From contig NZ_JAFMZO010000002.1 of assembly GCF_024436395.1 (NCBI RefSeq), positions 682,001-746,000 on the forward strand: DNA of 64,000 nucleotides, written 5' to 3'. The notes under the pieces were generated by a model. The model searched no databases. It saw only the letters and a list, made by a program, of their open reading frames with translations, and was not told where the DNA came from. The translations under genes and the position numbers were made by a program. Source of the DNA: Paradesertivirga mongoliensis (GTDB lineage: Bacteria > Bacteroidota > Bacteroidia > Sphingobacteriales > Sphingobacteriaceae). Shown one piece after another: positions 35,070 to 45,943 of the stretch (positions are counted from its first letter, which is position 1; the number at the start of each line of letters is the position of its first letter).

Positions 35070-36449
35070 ATGAAATTTATTCTCAAGAAAGTCCCTTTGC
35101 TACTTATCAGCACGGCCCTTTCGTTTGGAGCCATGGCCCAATCACCGGCAGCGACGAATGTACCACTGACATCGCTTAATTCCTTCAGAAATGCCGGTAA
35201 CGACTGGAAGCTTTATTCCTGGACCTCGATGGATCCGCAACGGCCGGGAAAAATCAAAGTAAAGCCCGGAACCGGAATTCTTGTGAACACTAAGAACGAA
35301 ACGACGCTGGTTATGGAATCCCAACCGGGGGATTCAGAAATTGAGTTCGACTTTATGATTTCGAAGAATTCCCGTCCATCGGTTTTCGTCCAGGGCTACG
35401 AGATTAAGCTAACGGATAGCCATTTAAAACAAGTTCCTGCCTTTAGTGATATGGCGGGGATTGTCTTGTCAGCACAGACAGGTCCGAAAGGCTTTCCAGC
35501 CTCTATGAATGCGGCTAAAGCTCCTGGCTTATGGCAGCATCTGAAGATTCGGTTCCGGGCGCCCCGCTTCGATGCAAGCGGCGCAAAAATTGCTGGAGCC
35601 CGCTTTGAGGACATCACACTTAACGGAGTGCTTGTACATGCACAAACGGAATTGCCCGATATCGGGAAGACCAATGCGGGACTGGCGTTTAAAGGAGAAG
35701 CTGGCCCGGTGGCGTTCCGAAATGTCTCTTACCGGCAATTACCACAAGCGCAGCCATCTCCATCATCCGGCCGTTACCGGCCTGCAACCAACCCAATAAG
35801 TCTTGATCCTACGGATAGCCCGTACATTTTAAGAAGTTTTTTAAATTTTAACAGCGGTAAACGCACCCACGCGGTTTCGGTAGGTTCGCCAGGCGGAATT
35901 AACTATTCGTACGACCTGAAACAGGGGACTTTATTACAGGTGTGGCGGGGCCAGTTTTTAAATATGACCGACATGTGGCATGAACGGGGGGAACCGCAAA
36001 CTGCCAAGCCCCTCGGAAGCGTGATCCTATTATCTGAGGAACCGGCCCTGGCTGTATTGTCCGACCCTTCGGCTACATGGCCGGCAGCAATCCCTTTCGA
36101 CGATTTTGCAAATAAAGGATATTCGCTGGATGCTAATGGACTGCCTACGTTCAGGTACAGGTTAGGCACGGCCGATATAGCAGACAAAATGGAACCCGAT
36201 GCAAACAGCGGCGGATTGCGGAGAAGTATCAGTATCGAAAATGCTCCGGCTAACATGTACATGGTTATTGCCCGGTCGAAATTAATTGAGGCGCTCGGCA
36301 AAGGATTATACTCCGTAAACAACAGCGAATATTTCATTCGCATACCTAAAAAAACCAAACCAATTTTACGAGCTACCGCAAGCGGACAGGAATTGATCAT
36401 TCCAACAGCGAGGCAATCATCACAAGTATCATACAGCATTATCTGGTAA
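35070..36449 (+). CDS. Secreted DUF1080-like protein (LamG-like, 3-keto-disaccharide hydrolase fold)
   Basis: 459 residues from the ATG at 35070, which gives a signal peptide ending AMAQSPA; the GTG five codons upstream is less likely. Residues about 50-220 form a DUF1080-like jelly-roll: ETTLVMESQPGDSEIEFDFM, NSRPSVFVQGYEIKL, LWQHLKIRFRAPRF, and DITLNGVLVHAQTEL. The C-terminal half (about 250-459) is a separate beta-rich domain of unknown family. DUF1080 members bind or cleave 3-keto-glycosides in recent work. It is the first gene of a plus-strand trio ending at 39332. Confidence 0.65.
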   Translation: MKFILKKVPLLLISTALSFGAMAQSPAATNVPLTSLNSFRNAGNDWKLYSWTSMDPQRPGKIKVKPGTGILVNTKNETTLVMESQPGDSEIEFDFMISKNSRPSVFVQGYEIKLTDSHLKQVPAFSDMAGIVLSAQTGPKGFPASMNAAKAPGLWQHLKIRFRAPRFDASGAKIAGARFEDITLNGVLVHAQTELPDIGKTNAGLAFKGEAGPVAFRNVSYRQLPQAQPSPSSGRYRPATNPISLDPTDSPYILRSFLNFNSGKRTHAVSVGSPGGINYSYDLKQGTLLQVWRGQFLNMTDMWHERGEPQTAKPLGSVILLSEEPALAVLSDPSATWPAAIPFDDFANKGYSLDANGLPTFRYRLGTADIADKMEPDANSGGLRRSISIENAPANMYMVIARSKLIEALGKGLYSVNNSEYFIRIPKKTKPILRATASGQELIIPTARQSSQVSYSIIW

Positions 36450-36457
36450 TCCCCAAC

Positions 36458-38503
36458 ATGAAAAATAGTCAAATAACCATACCACCAGCTATAAAATACT
36501 TAGTTTACGGACTGTTAATTACTTGTTTTCCCCTTATCGCGAAAACTCAAAATAAGCCGGCGGCTACTGCAGGTGAAAAACAACAGGAAGATGTAATTTA
36601 CCCGATCCGCACAGTTGCTATCCCGCAGGGGCTGATGCTGGAAGTTGGCGGAATGGCGCTGCTTCCCAACGATGCATTGGCAGTTAGTACCCGACGCGGC
36701 GAAGTATGGATAATACATAATCCATATATGAAGAATGGCCAGCTTCCGCAATACCGGCTTTTTGCGAGGGGACTGCACGAAGTTTTAGGTCTGGCCTATA
36801 TTAAAGGCGACCTTTACGCAACTCAGCGTTCAGAACTTACCCGCTTGCGCGACCTTGACGGGAACGGCGAAGCCGATGAATACGAAACAATTTACTCCTG
36901 GCCACTATCAGGTAATTACCACGAATATTCGTATGGGCCGCTGCTGGATAAGGACGGCAACATGCTCCTGGCGCTGAACCTGGGCTGGACCGGTAAGGAA
37001 CAAAGCCTTTCGAAATGGAAGGGCTGGATGCTAAAGCTCAGTCCGGATGGTAAGATGCATCCTTTCGCTACTGGTTTCAGATCTCCGGCAGGCATGACTT
37101 TAAATAATGCCGGCGACGTTTTTTATGTGGAAAACCAGGGAGGCTGGGTAGGTTCGGGCTTCATTGCGCATGTGGAAGAAGGCGACTTTCACGGTCACCC
37201 GGAAGGTTTACGCTGGGCAAACCAACCCGGATCTCCTGTTAAATTGCAGATAAAGGATATTCCCAATACCGGCGAACCCATGTTTGAAGTAGCTAAACGG
37301 ATGCCCGGTATAAAAACACCCGCGGTGTGGTTTCCTCATACGATCCTCGGGATCTCAACATCAGGGGTGATCAATTACGATGAACACGGAAAAATGGGAC
37401 CGTTTGAAGGACAATTGTTAGTGGGCGACCAGGGCCAGAGCAAGATCATCCGTGTAGCCATGGAAAAAGTAAAAGGCGTTTACCAGGGCGCGGCCTTCCC
37501 TTTCCGTGAAGGCTTTTCATCAGGTCTTTTACGAATGACCTGGGGAAGCGACGGCAGCTTGTTCGTTGGTATGACATCACGTGGCTGGGGATCAACAGGG
37601 AGGCAATTATATGGACTTCAGCGGCTCGAATGGAGCGGCATAATGCCATTCGAAATAAAATCAATCAGTGCGCGTCCCGATGGGTTTGAGCTTGAGTTTA
37701 CCATGCCTGTGGATGAAGTTTCAGCACGAAAAGCCAGCTCGTACGAGCTTAGCAGCTTTACATACAAATACCACTCCGACTATGGGAGTCCCGCAATTAA
37801 CCAGGGAAAACGATCCATCAAAGCAATCGCGGTTTCTCCGGATAAGATGAGGGTGCGGCTTGTGCTGGATAGCCTCAAAGAAGGTTATATTCATGAAGTA
37901 AAAGCTGAAGGTATTCGGGCCGCAGAAGGCCATCTGCCTTTAATGCATAACTATGGATATTATACCCTGAACAAAATTCCTGACGGAGAAAAATTGACAA
38001 TCTCGGCGGAAAATAGAGTAGCAGCCGAACATAATATGGCGATGATGGGTCACAGTACGGGAAAGAGTTCGGGAACGCGTTCGGTGCCTTCTGCCAAGCA
38101 TCAGGCTAAACAACCAGCCGATTGGTCGGACGGACCGGATCGCACTATTGTTTTAGGCACCAGGCCCGGATTAAAATTCGATACTGAGTTAATCACGGTG
38201 AAACCGGGCACCAAAATCAAACTGACCTTTGCTAATAACGACGACATGCAGCACAATTTTGTATTAACTGCACCCGGCGCCGCTAATCAGGTTGGTGAAA
38301 TGGCTCTTAAACTGGGTATAAACGGCGAAAAATTAAATTATGTACCTTCATCGCCGCTCGTGTTATTCAACACACTACTTTTGCAACCCGGAAAATCAGA
38401 TACCATTTATTTCACAGCTCCGTCCAAGCGCGGCGAATACCCTTATCTGTGCACATACCCGGGACATTATATGATTATGAGAGGAATATTGAAGGTAGAA
38501 TAA
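36458..38503 (+). CDS. Secreted beta-propeller protein with C-terminal cupredoxin domain
   Basis: A 681-residue protein with a signal peptide. Residues about 50-400 form a beta-propeller of the membrane-bound-dehydrogenase/sorbosone-dehydrogenase type (VGGMALLPNDALAVSTRRGE, ATGFRSPAGMTLNNAGDVFY, FEGQLLVGDQGQSKIIRV). The C-terminal ~120 residues are an azurin-like cupredoxin: the copper ligands read His in DMQHNFVL, then Cys, His and Met in YLCTYPGHYMIM. A propeller dehydrogenase fused to a blue-copper electron carrier suggests sugar oxidation with electron export. It starts 8 nt after the DUF1080 gene. The redox role is inference from fold and fusion. Confidence 0.75.
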   Translation: MKNSQITIPPAIKYLVYGLLITCFPLIAKTQNKPAATAGEKQQEDVIYPIRTVAIPQGLMLEVGGMALLPNDALAVSTRRGEVWIIHNPYMKNGQLPQYRLFARGLHEVLGLAYIKGDLYATQRSELTRLRDLDGNGEADEYETIYSWPLSGNYHEYSYGPLLDKDGNMLLALNLGWTGKEQSLSKWKGWMLKLSPDGKMHPFATGFRSPAGMTLNNAGDVFYVENQGGWVGSGFIAHVEEGDFHGHPEGLRWANQPGSPVKLQIKDIPNTGEPMFEVAKRMPGIKTPAVWFPHTILGISTSGVINYDEHGKMGPFEGQLLVGDQGQSKIIRVAMEKVKGVYQGAAFPFREGFSSGLLRMTWGSDGSLFVGMTSRGWGSTGRQLYGLQRLEWSGIMPFEIKSISARPDGFELEFTMPVDEVSARKASSYELSSFTYKYHSDYGSPAINQGKRSIKAIAVSPDKMRVRLVLDSLKEGYIHEVKAEGIRAAEGHLPLMHNYGYYTLNKIPDGEKLTISAENRVAAEHNMAMMGHSTGKSSGTRSVPSAKHQAKQPADWSDGPDRTIVLGTRPGLKFDTELITVKPGTKIKLTFANNDDMQHNFVLTAPGAANQVGEMALKLGINGEKLNYVPSSPLVLFNTLLLQPGKSDTIYFTAPSKRGEYPYLCTYPGHYMIMRGILKVE

Positions 38504-38528
38504 GATTTGAACAGCTTATATAATTGTT

Positions 38529-39332
38529 ATGAAACATAGAATAGCACTCACCGCACTTTTTGTCAGTGCGGTTATCACCCTCACTTACGGGCAAGAAAGT
38601 TCTGTAAAGCCTAAACCAGAAGATACTGAAGTGTGGCAGCCGGTACCAAAAGTGGTGATTGCAGGTAAGACAAACGCTGAGCCTCCTTCTGACGCCATTA
38701 TACTGTTTGATGGTCAAAACCTTGATCAGTGGGAGTCGGCAAGGGACCGCTCACCTGCCAAATGGGTCGTGTCGGGCGGTGTAATGACCGTTAACAAACG
38801 TTCGGGAGATATCCGGACCAAGCAAAAGTTTTCAAACTACCAATTACATATCGAATGGCGCATTCCTTCCAATATTAACGGCAGTGGCCAATCGCGTGGA
38901 AATAGCGGCGTTTTTTTAGCAGCAACGAACGGAAGTGCCGGCGGTTACGAGATTCAGGTTCTGGATGGGTATAATAATGAGAACAGAACTTATACTAACG
39001 GTATGGTGGGTAGTATTTACAAACAACATATACCATTGGTTAATCCTGCGAAAAAACCTGGTGAATGGAACGTCTACGATATCGCCTGGATCGCTCCCAC
39101 CTTTAATGAAGATGGAACATTAAAAACACCTGCCCGGGTAACGGCTTTTTTAAATGGCGTATTGATCCAAAATAACGTTGAGGTAAAAGGTGAAACCAAC
39201 TATATAGGGACGCCGTCATACGTAAAACATGGTGCCGCCCCGATTAAGTTGCAGGCGCACGGAGACCCTAGTGAACCTATAAGCTATCGTAATATCTGGT
39301 TACGCCCCGAGGGCATAACCTCCGAACAGTAA
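38529..39332 (+). CDS. Secreted DUF1080 protein (3-keto-disaccharide hydrolase domain)
   Basis: A 267-residue protein with a signal peptide (ends LTYGQES). A single DUF1080 domain covers most of the length: IILFDGQNLDQWESA, WVVSGGVMTVN, GDIRTKQKFSNYQLHIEWRI, GNSGVFL, GGYEIQVLDGYN and the C-terminal PISYRNIWLRP. Some DUF1080 proteins hydrolyse glycosides whose sugar was first oxidised at C3, and others are lectin-like. Its place directly after a propeller/cupredoxin protein fits the oxidise-then-cleave idea. 25-nt spacing indicates one operon. Confidence 0.85.
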   Translation: MKHRIALTALFVSAVITLTYGQESSVKPKPEDTEVWQPVPKVVIAGKTNAEPPSDAIILFDGQNLDQWESARDRSPAKWVVSGGVMTVNKRSGDIRTKQKFSNYQLHIEWRIPSNINGSGQSRGNSGVFLAATNGSAGGYEIQVLDGYNNENRTYTNGMVGSIYKQHIPLVNPAKKPGEWNVYDIAWIAPTFNEDGTLKTPARVTAFLNGVLIQNNVEVKGETNYIGTPSYVKHGAAPIKLQAHGDPSEPISYRNIWLRPEGITSEQ

Positions 39333-39414
39333 AACCGATCGATCTACGAAGAAGCTTCGTCAACAACAACATACAAGCAGGTAACGCGTAGCCGCGAGAA
39401 AATGCTCGTGAGAC

Positions 39415-40758
39415 TTATTTAAATCTCATCCAGTCTACTTCAGCTTCGCCCGCGCCCTTCTGTGTTATAAACAAGTGCTGAGTTCCCCTGGGCTCTCCGG
39501 AAAGTTTTGCGGTAACTGCCTTCCATGTTTTGGATACCGGAACATTCAGTTCGGCGAGGATGGGCCCGGAAGGAGAACTTGATCTGATCTGCAGTATACC
39601 ACCGGTATTCGAAGTTACCATCAATTCGACGGACTGAGGCTTATTACTTGCGAAATCAACACTATTGTATTGCAGCCATGCAGCCGGAGAACTAAACTTA
39701 GCTTTCCATCCTTTAAAGCGGTCTGCAGTGTCGACAAAACTTATCGATACCCCCGCATTACTTATCCCGCTGTAGCGGTCAATTTGTATTTTTCCGGAGG
39801 CGAGAGTCAAGCCTACGCCCCTCAAAGTTGGAATTACTTTCCTGATGGTTCCATCATTATTGAACGACAAACTGTCCATCCGTATAGATCTGTTCTTATC
39901 GAAATTAGGTGAGAGGTCATTGTGGTGATAAAACAAATACCATTGTTTTTTGAAATTAAGAATGGAGTGATGATTTGTCCAGCAACCAGTGGGTGATTCG
40001 TCCATAATAACCCCGGCAAATTTAAAGGGCCCTAATGGATTATTACCAGTAGCATATTCCAGTCGTTCAATTTTATTCTCCACATGAGGATAGGTCATGT
40101 AATAGATTCCGTTCCGTTCGAAGACATAAGGGCCTTCTTTCAAGCCTTTGCTGGGCAGTTCCTGAAGGATAACAGGCTCGGAGGCCAGCTCCAGCATATT
40201 GTTTTTCAGCTTAGCTCCGTAAATATGTCCCTGCGACCAGTACAAATAAGCCTGTCCGTCTTTGTCGGTAAACACATTGGGATCTATGCCTTTCACTTTC
40301 GCTATAGGTTCTGCCTGAGGGACGAACGGTCCCGTCGGATTATCAGCTACAGCCACACCAATTGTGAAACCTTTTACCTTAGTGGTGTCTTTTGAAGTAC
40401 TTGGAAAGTAGAAGTAATATTTGCCGTTCCTCTCTATGCAATCAGGCGCCCACATGCTATAACTATCAGGCTTTACCCATGGAACCTTATTCTGAGTAAC
40501 GATCATTCCGTGGTCGGTCCAGTCAGTCAGGTTTGCAGACGAAAACACATGATAGTCTTCCATTACAAACCAGTTTGCCCTTCCTTTTCCCGGCGCAGGC
40601 GGTATATCATGGGAAGGATATACATACACCCTGTCGCCAAAGACTCTGGCAGAAGGATCTGCAGTATACTGATCTGTGATAAATGGATTTTGAGCGAAGA
40701 GCTCGCCAGCACAGATTGTTAGTGCCGAAAGGATATATAAAAATCTTGACTTTTTCAT
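39415..40758 (-). CDS. GH43 glycoside hydrolase with C-terminal CBM6-like domain
   Basis: 447 residues from MKKSRFLYILSALTICAG (the upstream ATG at 40776 adds six residues). After the signal peptide, the GH43 propeller shows the catalytic base in YTADPSARVFGDRVYVYPSH, the pKa-modulating Asp in KGIDPNVFTDKDG and the acid Glu in LKEGPYVFERNG. From about residue 325 a CBM6-like beta-sandwich follows (GWKAKFSSPAAWLQYNSVDF ... TWKAVTAKLSG ... EAEVDWMRFK). Enzymes of this layout are beta-xylosidases or alpha-L-arabinofuranosidases. It is the last gene of the PUL, 36 nt after the next GH43 gene. Confidence 0.88.
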   Translation of the reverse strand: MKKSRFLYILSALTICAGELFAQNPFITDQYTADPSARVFGDRVYVYPSHDIPPAPGKGRANWFVMEDYHVFSSANLTDWTDHGMIVTQNKVPWVKPDSYSMWAPDCIERNGKYYFYFPSTSKDTTKVKGFTIGVAVADNPTGPFVPQAEPIAKVKGIDPNVFTDKDGQAYLYWSQGHIYGAKLKNNMLELASEPVILQELPSKGLKEGPYVFERNGIYYMTYPHVENKIERLEYATGNNPLGPFKFAGVIMDESPTGCWTNHHSILNFKKQWYLFYHHNDLSPNFDKNRSIRMDSLSFNNDGTIRKVIPTLRGVGLTLASGKIQIDRYSGISNAGVSISFVDTADRFKGWKAKFSSPAAWLQYNSVDFASNKPQSVELMVTSNTGGILQIRSSSPSGPILAELNVPVSKTWKAVTAKLSGEPRGTQHLFITQKGAGEAEVDWMRFK

Positions 40759-40812
40759 ATTGATTTTAAATCGCAATTAATCTTAAAGGGAAGCGGAACG
40801 AGACAGCACCAA

Positions 40813-42387
40813 TTACTTCACTCGAAACCAATCAAAGTCGACATGGCCGCCAACATCTTTCGTGGCATAATTAAACAGTCCAAAGCGGTATCCCATAAAA
40901 TGTGGCAGGGTGTAAGCCATTTTCAAAGGTTCACCTATCGGGATCCAGGTATTCCCGTCCAGGCTATACGAAAACTTCGCTACATCTTTTCTGTCCCTGA
41001 AATCACACTCCGTCTTTAGATATACCTTTTGCCGCTTTAATGGAATTCTGGCTATCTCAACAGGCTTCTCAGTCTGGGCGCTAATCATTACTACAGACTT
41101 AATTCCATTTTCAGATTTTACACCTACAATACCATATCGCTTCTGCAACAAGGCCAGCCCTGCGATATCGCCGTCTTTCATATTGGAAACATCAAGAACA
41201 GTGCTTCCTGTGCATTCCGGGCCGAAGGTTCTTTGAGTTAAGGTATTTCTTGCTAATAAAAACGACGTATCTGTTCTTCCTGTCTTAAGTCTTAGATACC
41301 CGGGGCGCTCCTTTACCGACCAAAGCCGGTTGTCCGGATTGTGATTCCATTGCCAAACGAGAGGCAATGCAGGCTCGGATTTCTTGCGCTTAAATTCATC
41401 GGAAGCGACGATGCCAGGAATCAATCCTTTGGAAGCCGGCAAATCCAGTGTTTGAGGCACCTTGCCATTCTCGCCAAGGACAGGCCAGCCCTCAACCCAT
41501 TTTGCAGGCACCATGTACGGAATACGTCCCACTGAACCATAGTCTCTGAACAGGTACGAGTACCAGGTACCATCCGGCATATCGATTAAGCCGCCTTGCG
41601 CAACTCCCATATCCTGTAAAGCAACTCTTCCTTCATACGGACCAGTAATTTTATCGGCACGGTGAACTATAACTGTTCTCATACCGCCTCTGGGCCAGGA
41701 AATATTGAAGAGGTAATACTTCCCGTTTACTTTAAATAATTGTGATCCTTCTGCCGGAAGCATGATACTATTTCCGGAGGGGGCGGTGGCATTTGCTATA
41801 ACTACCTGTTCGGTGGTTCCGGGTTTAATGCCAGAAACATCTTCGTTAAGCTCCACTAAACTGAGTTTTCCGGCGCCGTAGAGCATATACACTTTGCCGT
41901 CATCGTCAAAAAACAAAGAATGATCGTGATAACTTGGCCGGAAGGAAGAAACTTTCCATGGGCCTTTCTCGATATCTTTTGTAGAATAAACGTATGTTTT
42001 TCCGGTTGTCCCGGAGAAAGTACTGACATAAAAAGTTCCCCGATGATGCCGGATGCTGCTGGCCCATGATCCGCGCCCGTAAGTACTTTTACCGTTGTTT
42101 AGATTCAACTCGTCGGTATCATCCAGCTTGTCGTAACAGTAACCGACAAGCTTCCAGTTAATCAAGTCTTTCGATTTCATGATGGGTATTCCCGGACTCA
42201 TGTGCATGGTGGTGCTGCTCATATAATACGTATCTCCCACCCTTATCATCGAGAGATCGGGTACGTCGGCGAAAATAACCGGATTTTGAGCCTTGTTATT
42301 CTGCGCTACAGATACCGAAGAAAGAGCCGTAAATACCATCAGGCAAAATATTGATTGCCATTTACCAAATGTTCTTATTTGTTTCAT
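40813..42387 (-). CDS. GH43 beta-xylosidase/alpha-L-arabinofuranosidase with C-terminal beta-sandwich
   Basis: 524 residues from MKQIRTFGKWQS, two codons inside the longest frame. A signal peptide ends at SVAQNN. The propeller starts NPVIFADVPDLSMIRVGDTY, with the catalytic base in ADVPDLS, an Asp in SYHDHSLFFDDDGKVYMLYG, and the acid in LPAEGSQLFKVNGKYY. The C-terminal ~190 residues form the concanavalin-like GH43_C2 sandwich (WQWNHNPDNRLWSV ... FGLFNYATKDVGGHVDFDWF). Together these fit subfamily 12-type arabinofuranosidases or xylosidases in xylan loci. It lies between the GH127/146-type and the second GH43 gene in the PUL. Confidence 0.88.
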   Translation of the reverse strand: MKQIRTFGKWQSIFCLMVFTALSSVSVAQNNKAQNPVIFADVPDLSMIRVGDTYYMSSTTMHMSPGIPIMKSKDLINWKLVGYCYDKLDDTDELNLNNGKSTYGRGSWASSIRHHRGTFYVSTFSGTTGKTYVYSTKDIEKGPWKVSSFRPSYHDHSLFFDDDGKVYMLYGAGKLSLVELNEDVSGIKPGTTEQVVIANATAPSGNSIMLPAEGSQLFKVNGKYYLFNISWPRGGMRTVIVHRADKITGPYEGRVALQDMGVAQGGLIDMPDGTWYSYLFRDYGSVGRIPYMVPAKWVEGWPVLGENGKVPQTLDLPASKGLIPGIVASDEFKRKKSEPALPLVWQWNHNPDNRLWSVKERPGYLRLKTGRTDTSFLLARNTLTQRTFGPECTGSTVLDVSNMKDGDIAGLALLQKRYGIVGVKSENGIKSVVMISAQTEKPVEIARIPLKRQKVYLKTECDFRDRKDVAKFSYSLDGNTWIPIGEPLKMAYTLPHFMGYRFGLFNYATKDVGGHVDFDWFRVK

Positions 42388-42435
42388 TATCATTATTTTA
42401 TCAGAACCTTATGGCTCATAATATCAACCGTGTAC

Positions 42436-44847
42436 TTAATTATTTTTTGATTCCACGCTCACCAGGCGAACGTAATAAACCGCTCCGGCTGTACTACCTG
42501 GCAATGCCTGAAACTTCACCCGGACGTAATCTTTCCCTCTCAGCATCGCATCCGGAATCGAGTATTCGATGTCGAAAAATTTCGACTGATTCCATCTGCC
42601 GGTATTGTCTTCCGTCACCAGCTTTTTATCATCCACATAAATATCAAACTTCCGGTTGCCCCACTCTGCTCCCCAATAACGAACAATGAGGCTTAAACCA
42701 GTTTTACGGCCTGTAGCCAAGCTATAGCTGAAATAACCTTCGTTTCGTGCGTCGCGCCAAAAAGCATCCGAATTATTTCCGGTGCCGGAGTTTTTTACCT
42801 GCATAGAATGGTCGGCCTCCGGCTGCTGTTCTCCGGGAGCTACGAAATCGAGGGTACGCTTTTCGAGTGCCAGTTTATATTGTTCAATTGACGTTATGGA
42901 ATCGAGGTAGGACCGGTATTCCTTATTACTTAAGCTCATCCAGTACATCATATAGCGGGCATCGTGAATCTTGTAAAATGGTTCAAACACCAGGTCGGCC
43001 GGATTCTCCATTTTCATTCCAGTTGCTTTAAAAGTTAAAGGCTTACCGGATACAGGCTTCAAGTTCTCAGTAATAGAAGTGATATTATCCTGAATAAATA
43101 TAGGCGCTTTATCGACAGGCAGCTTTCTGCCACCAGCTATATGGGCCCATCTTCCGTCCCCGGCAACTAACCCATTCAGGCTTTCTATTCCTGTTTTAGC
43201 GCCTAACAGAATAGGCCCGTGCATTACCGCGATATAATTAGGAACATTAGGCATTTTTTCAACCGAAGTGTGCATCGGCAAAAGCACTTGCACCACATCC
43301 CCCTTCTTCCAAGCTCTTTCTACAGCCACGTACGAAGAATTCTGAGCCGAATGAGGGACTATTTTCCCGTTGACTGATATTTTTAAGGAACCTTTTTTTA
43401 CCCATGAAGGATAACGAATCATCAGTGCGAAACGCCCTTTCCCTTCAACTATAGTGAGCTTACTTTGCTCCTGATATGGAAAACTGGTCTCCTGTCTAAT
43501 CTTCATTTTCTTTTCCTTCCAGTTCAACTGAGAGGGAACAAAGAGATTTACAAAAAGAGAGTCATTGGTATGAGTATAGACAAACTCGCCATATTTGCCA
43601 TGATTTTCCATACCACTGCCCACGCAACACCACATTCCCTGATTTGGAGAAGAATAAACGCGATAATGACGGGGACGAGCCGGAGTGAAATATACATAGC
43701 CCCCATGCTCAGGATGTTGAGTTGAAAGGATATGATTGTATAACGTCCGTTCGTAGTAATCTGCGTATTCTGCCCGGGGTTCCATTCTGAACAAATCCGC
43801 CGTTAGCTTCAGCATGTTGTAAGAGTTGCAGGTTTCGGGGCCCTCTACATCGTGAACAAAATCTTCGGAAGAGGAAACGCTTGGGAAAAATTCCCTTCTG
43901 CTGTTTCCGCCAAAAGCGAGCGTCCGGTTTCTGGTTACTGTTTCCCAGAAAAACTTACCAGCCTTCAGATAATCCTGTTCTTTACTCAACTCCCCTACTC
44001 GTTGAAAGCCTACAGCCTTCGGCACTTGTGTGTTGGCATGTTTGTTATCAAGATTGTCTTTTCCGGCAGACATGGGGCCTAAGAGCATTTTGTGAGAAAA
44101 CCGTTTTGCAGCTTTCATATATTTCTCATCGTCGGTCATCTGGTAAGCGTCGGCAAAAATCTCGTTCATTCCGCCGTGCTCAATATCCAGCACCGACTCC
44201 ATTTGCTTGTCGTTAAGCGATGCGGTGATATCGATACCCCAGTCGCAAAACTTCAGAAACATGGCTTTTGCATCTGCATTGCCGGTGTACAACCATGCGT
44301 CGCGTAAACCTGCATAGGTTTTATGAAGATTATACCAGGGTACCCAGGCAGCACGTAAGGCCGCAAAATCTCCGGTTTTAAAAGTGCTCCATATTTTCGC
44401 GCTGTTTGGAACCCCGCCTGCATAGCCTTTGCCCCAGGCGGAATGATTCTTTTCGCTCGCCGCCTGGCAAGCTTTTAGCTCCGCAATCATATAATCCATT
44501 CGTCTCTTGCACTCCACATTTCCAGTGGCAGCATAGTGAATTGCCAAAGCGCTTAAATAATGCCCCCCAACATGTCCATCCAATCCATCCCAATTAGAAT
44601 AGCCTTTTGCTTTTGCAGGCAAGCCCGCTTCCTTTCGGTAGGGGGCGAGCAAGCGATCCGTATCGTACTTTAAAAGTGTCTGAACGTTCAGATCCTGAGC
44701 ATGCTTAAAAGGCCCTTCAAGCAGAGTCACATCGCTTAAAGAGAAGGAGTTTGGATACAACTTATCCTGTCCGTATCCCTCAAAACTGGCACAAACGGCT
44801 CCAATGAGAGCTGCATAAATCAAGTTTTTCTTTCGTATTATCATCAT
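42436..44847 (-). CDS. GH127/GH146-type (DUF1680) beta-L-arabinofuranosidase
   Basis: An 803-residue enzyme with a signal peptide ending FEGYGQDK. The (alpha/alpha)6 barrel of the DUF1680 family is evident: NSFSLSDVTLLEGPFKHAQD, SNWDGLDGHVGGHYLSALAI, and the catalytic-site motif GMWCCVGSGMENHGKYGEFV with the adjacent cysteines that, in characterised members, include the nucleophile Cys and a zinc ligand. The C-terminal ~150 residues (LDFVAPGEQQPEADHSMQVK ...) form a beta-sandwich. The CCVGSGMENH form resembles GH146 members from Bacteroides, so GH146 is favoured, but I cannot exclude GH127. It removes beta-linked L-arabinofuranose. Confidence 0.8.
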   Translation of the reverse strand: MMIIRKKNLIYAALIGAVCASFEGYGQDKLYPNSFSLSDVTLLEGPFKHAQDLNVQTLLKYDTDRLLAPYRKEAGLPAKAKGYSNWDGLDGHVGGHYLSALAIHYAATGNVECKRRMDYMIAELKACQAASEKNHSAWGKGYAGGVPNSAKIWSTFKTGDFAALRAAWVPWYNLHKTYAGLRDAWLYTGNADAKAMFLKFCDWGIDITASLNDKQMESVLDIEHGGMNEIFADAYQMTDDEKYMKAAKRFSHKMLLGPMSAGKDNLDNKHANTQVPKAVGFQRVGELSKEQDYLKAGKFFWETVTRNRTLAFGGNSRREFFPSVSSSEDFVHDVEGPETCNSYNMLKLTADLFRMEPRAEYADYYERTLYNHILSTQHPEHGGYVYFTPARPRHYRVYSSPNQGMWCCVGSGMENHGKYGEFVYTHTNDSLFVNLFVPSQLNWKEKKMKIRQETSFPYQEQSKLTIVEGKGRFALMIRYPSWVKKGSLKISVNGKIVPHSAQNSSYVAVERAWKKGDVVQVLLPMHTSVEKMPNVPNYIAVMHGPILLGAKTGIESLNGLVAGDGRWAHIAGGRKLPVDKAPIFIQDNITSITENLKPVSGKPLTFKATGMKMENPADLVFEPFYKIHDARYMMYWMSLSNKEYRSYLDSITSIEQYKLALEKRTLDFVAPGEQQPEADHSMQVKNSGTGNNSDAFWRDARNEGYFSYSLATGRKTGLSLIVRYWGAEWGNRKFDIYVDDKKLVTEDNTGRWNQSKFFDIEYSIPDAMLRGKDYVRVKFQALPGSTAGAVYYVRLVSVESKNN

Positions 44848-44931
44848 AAAAAAAGGAAGGTTCTGTCTGAAATCTCTGCTGCTGCATTTTCAGGCAGGAG
44901 AATAATTAGAACGGTAAAGCACCAATCGAAG

Positions 44932-45825
<894 letters not shown>

Positions 45826-45943
45826 CTAACACATTCGTATGAATGCAACAGTTAATTTATTTAATAAAACAGAGCCAAGCTTTAAAAATGGCCTGACTCT
45901 GAGTGGATTCGATAAACTGGAATACCTTACTCCGAAAGGTGGA

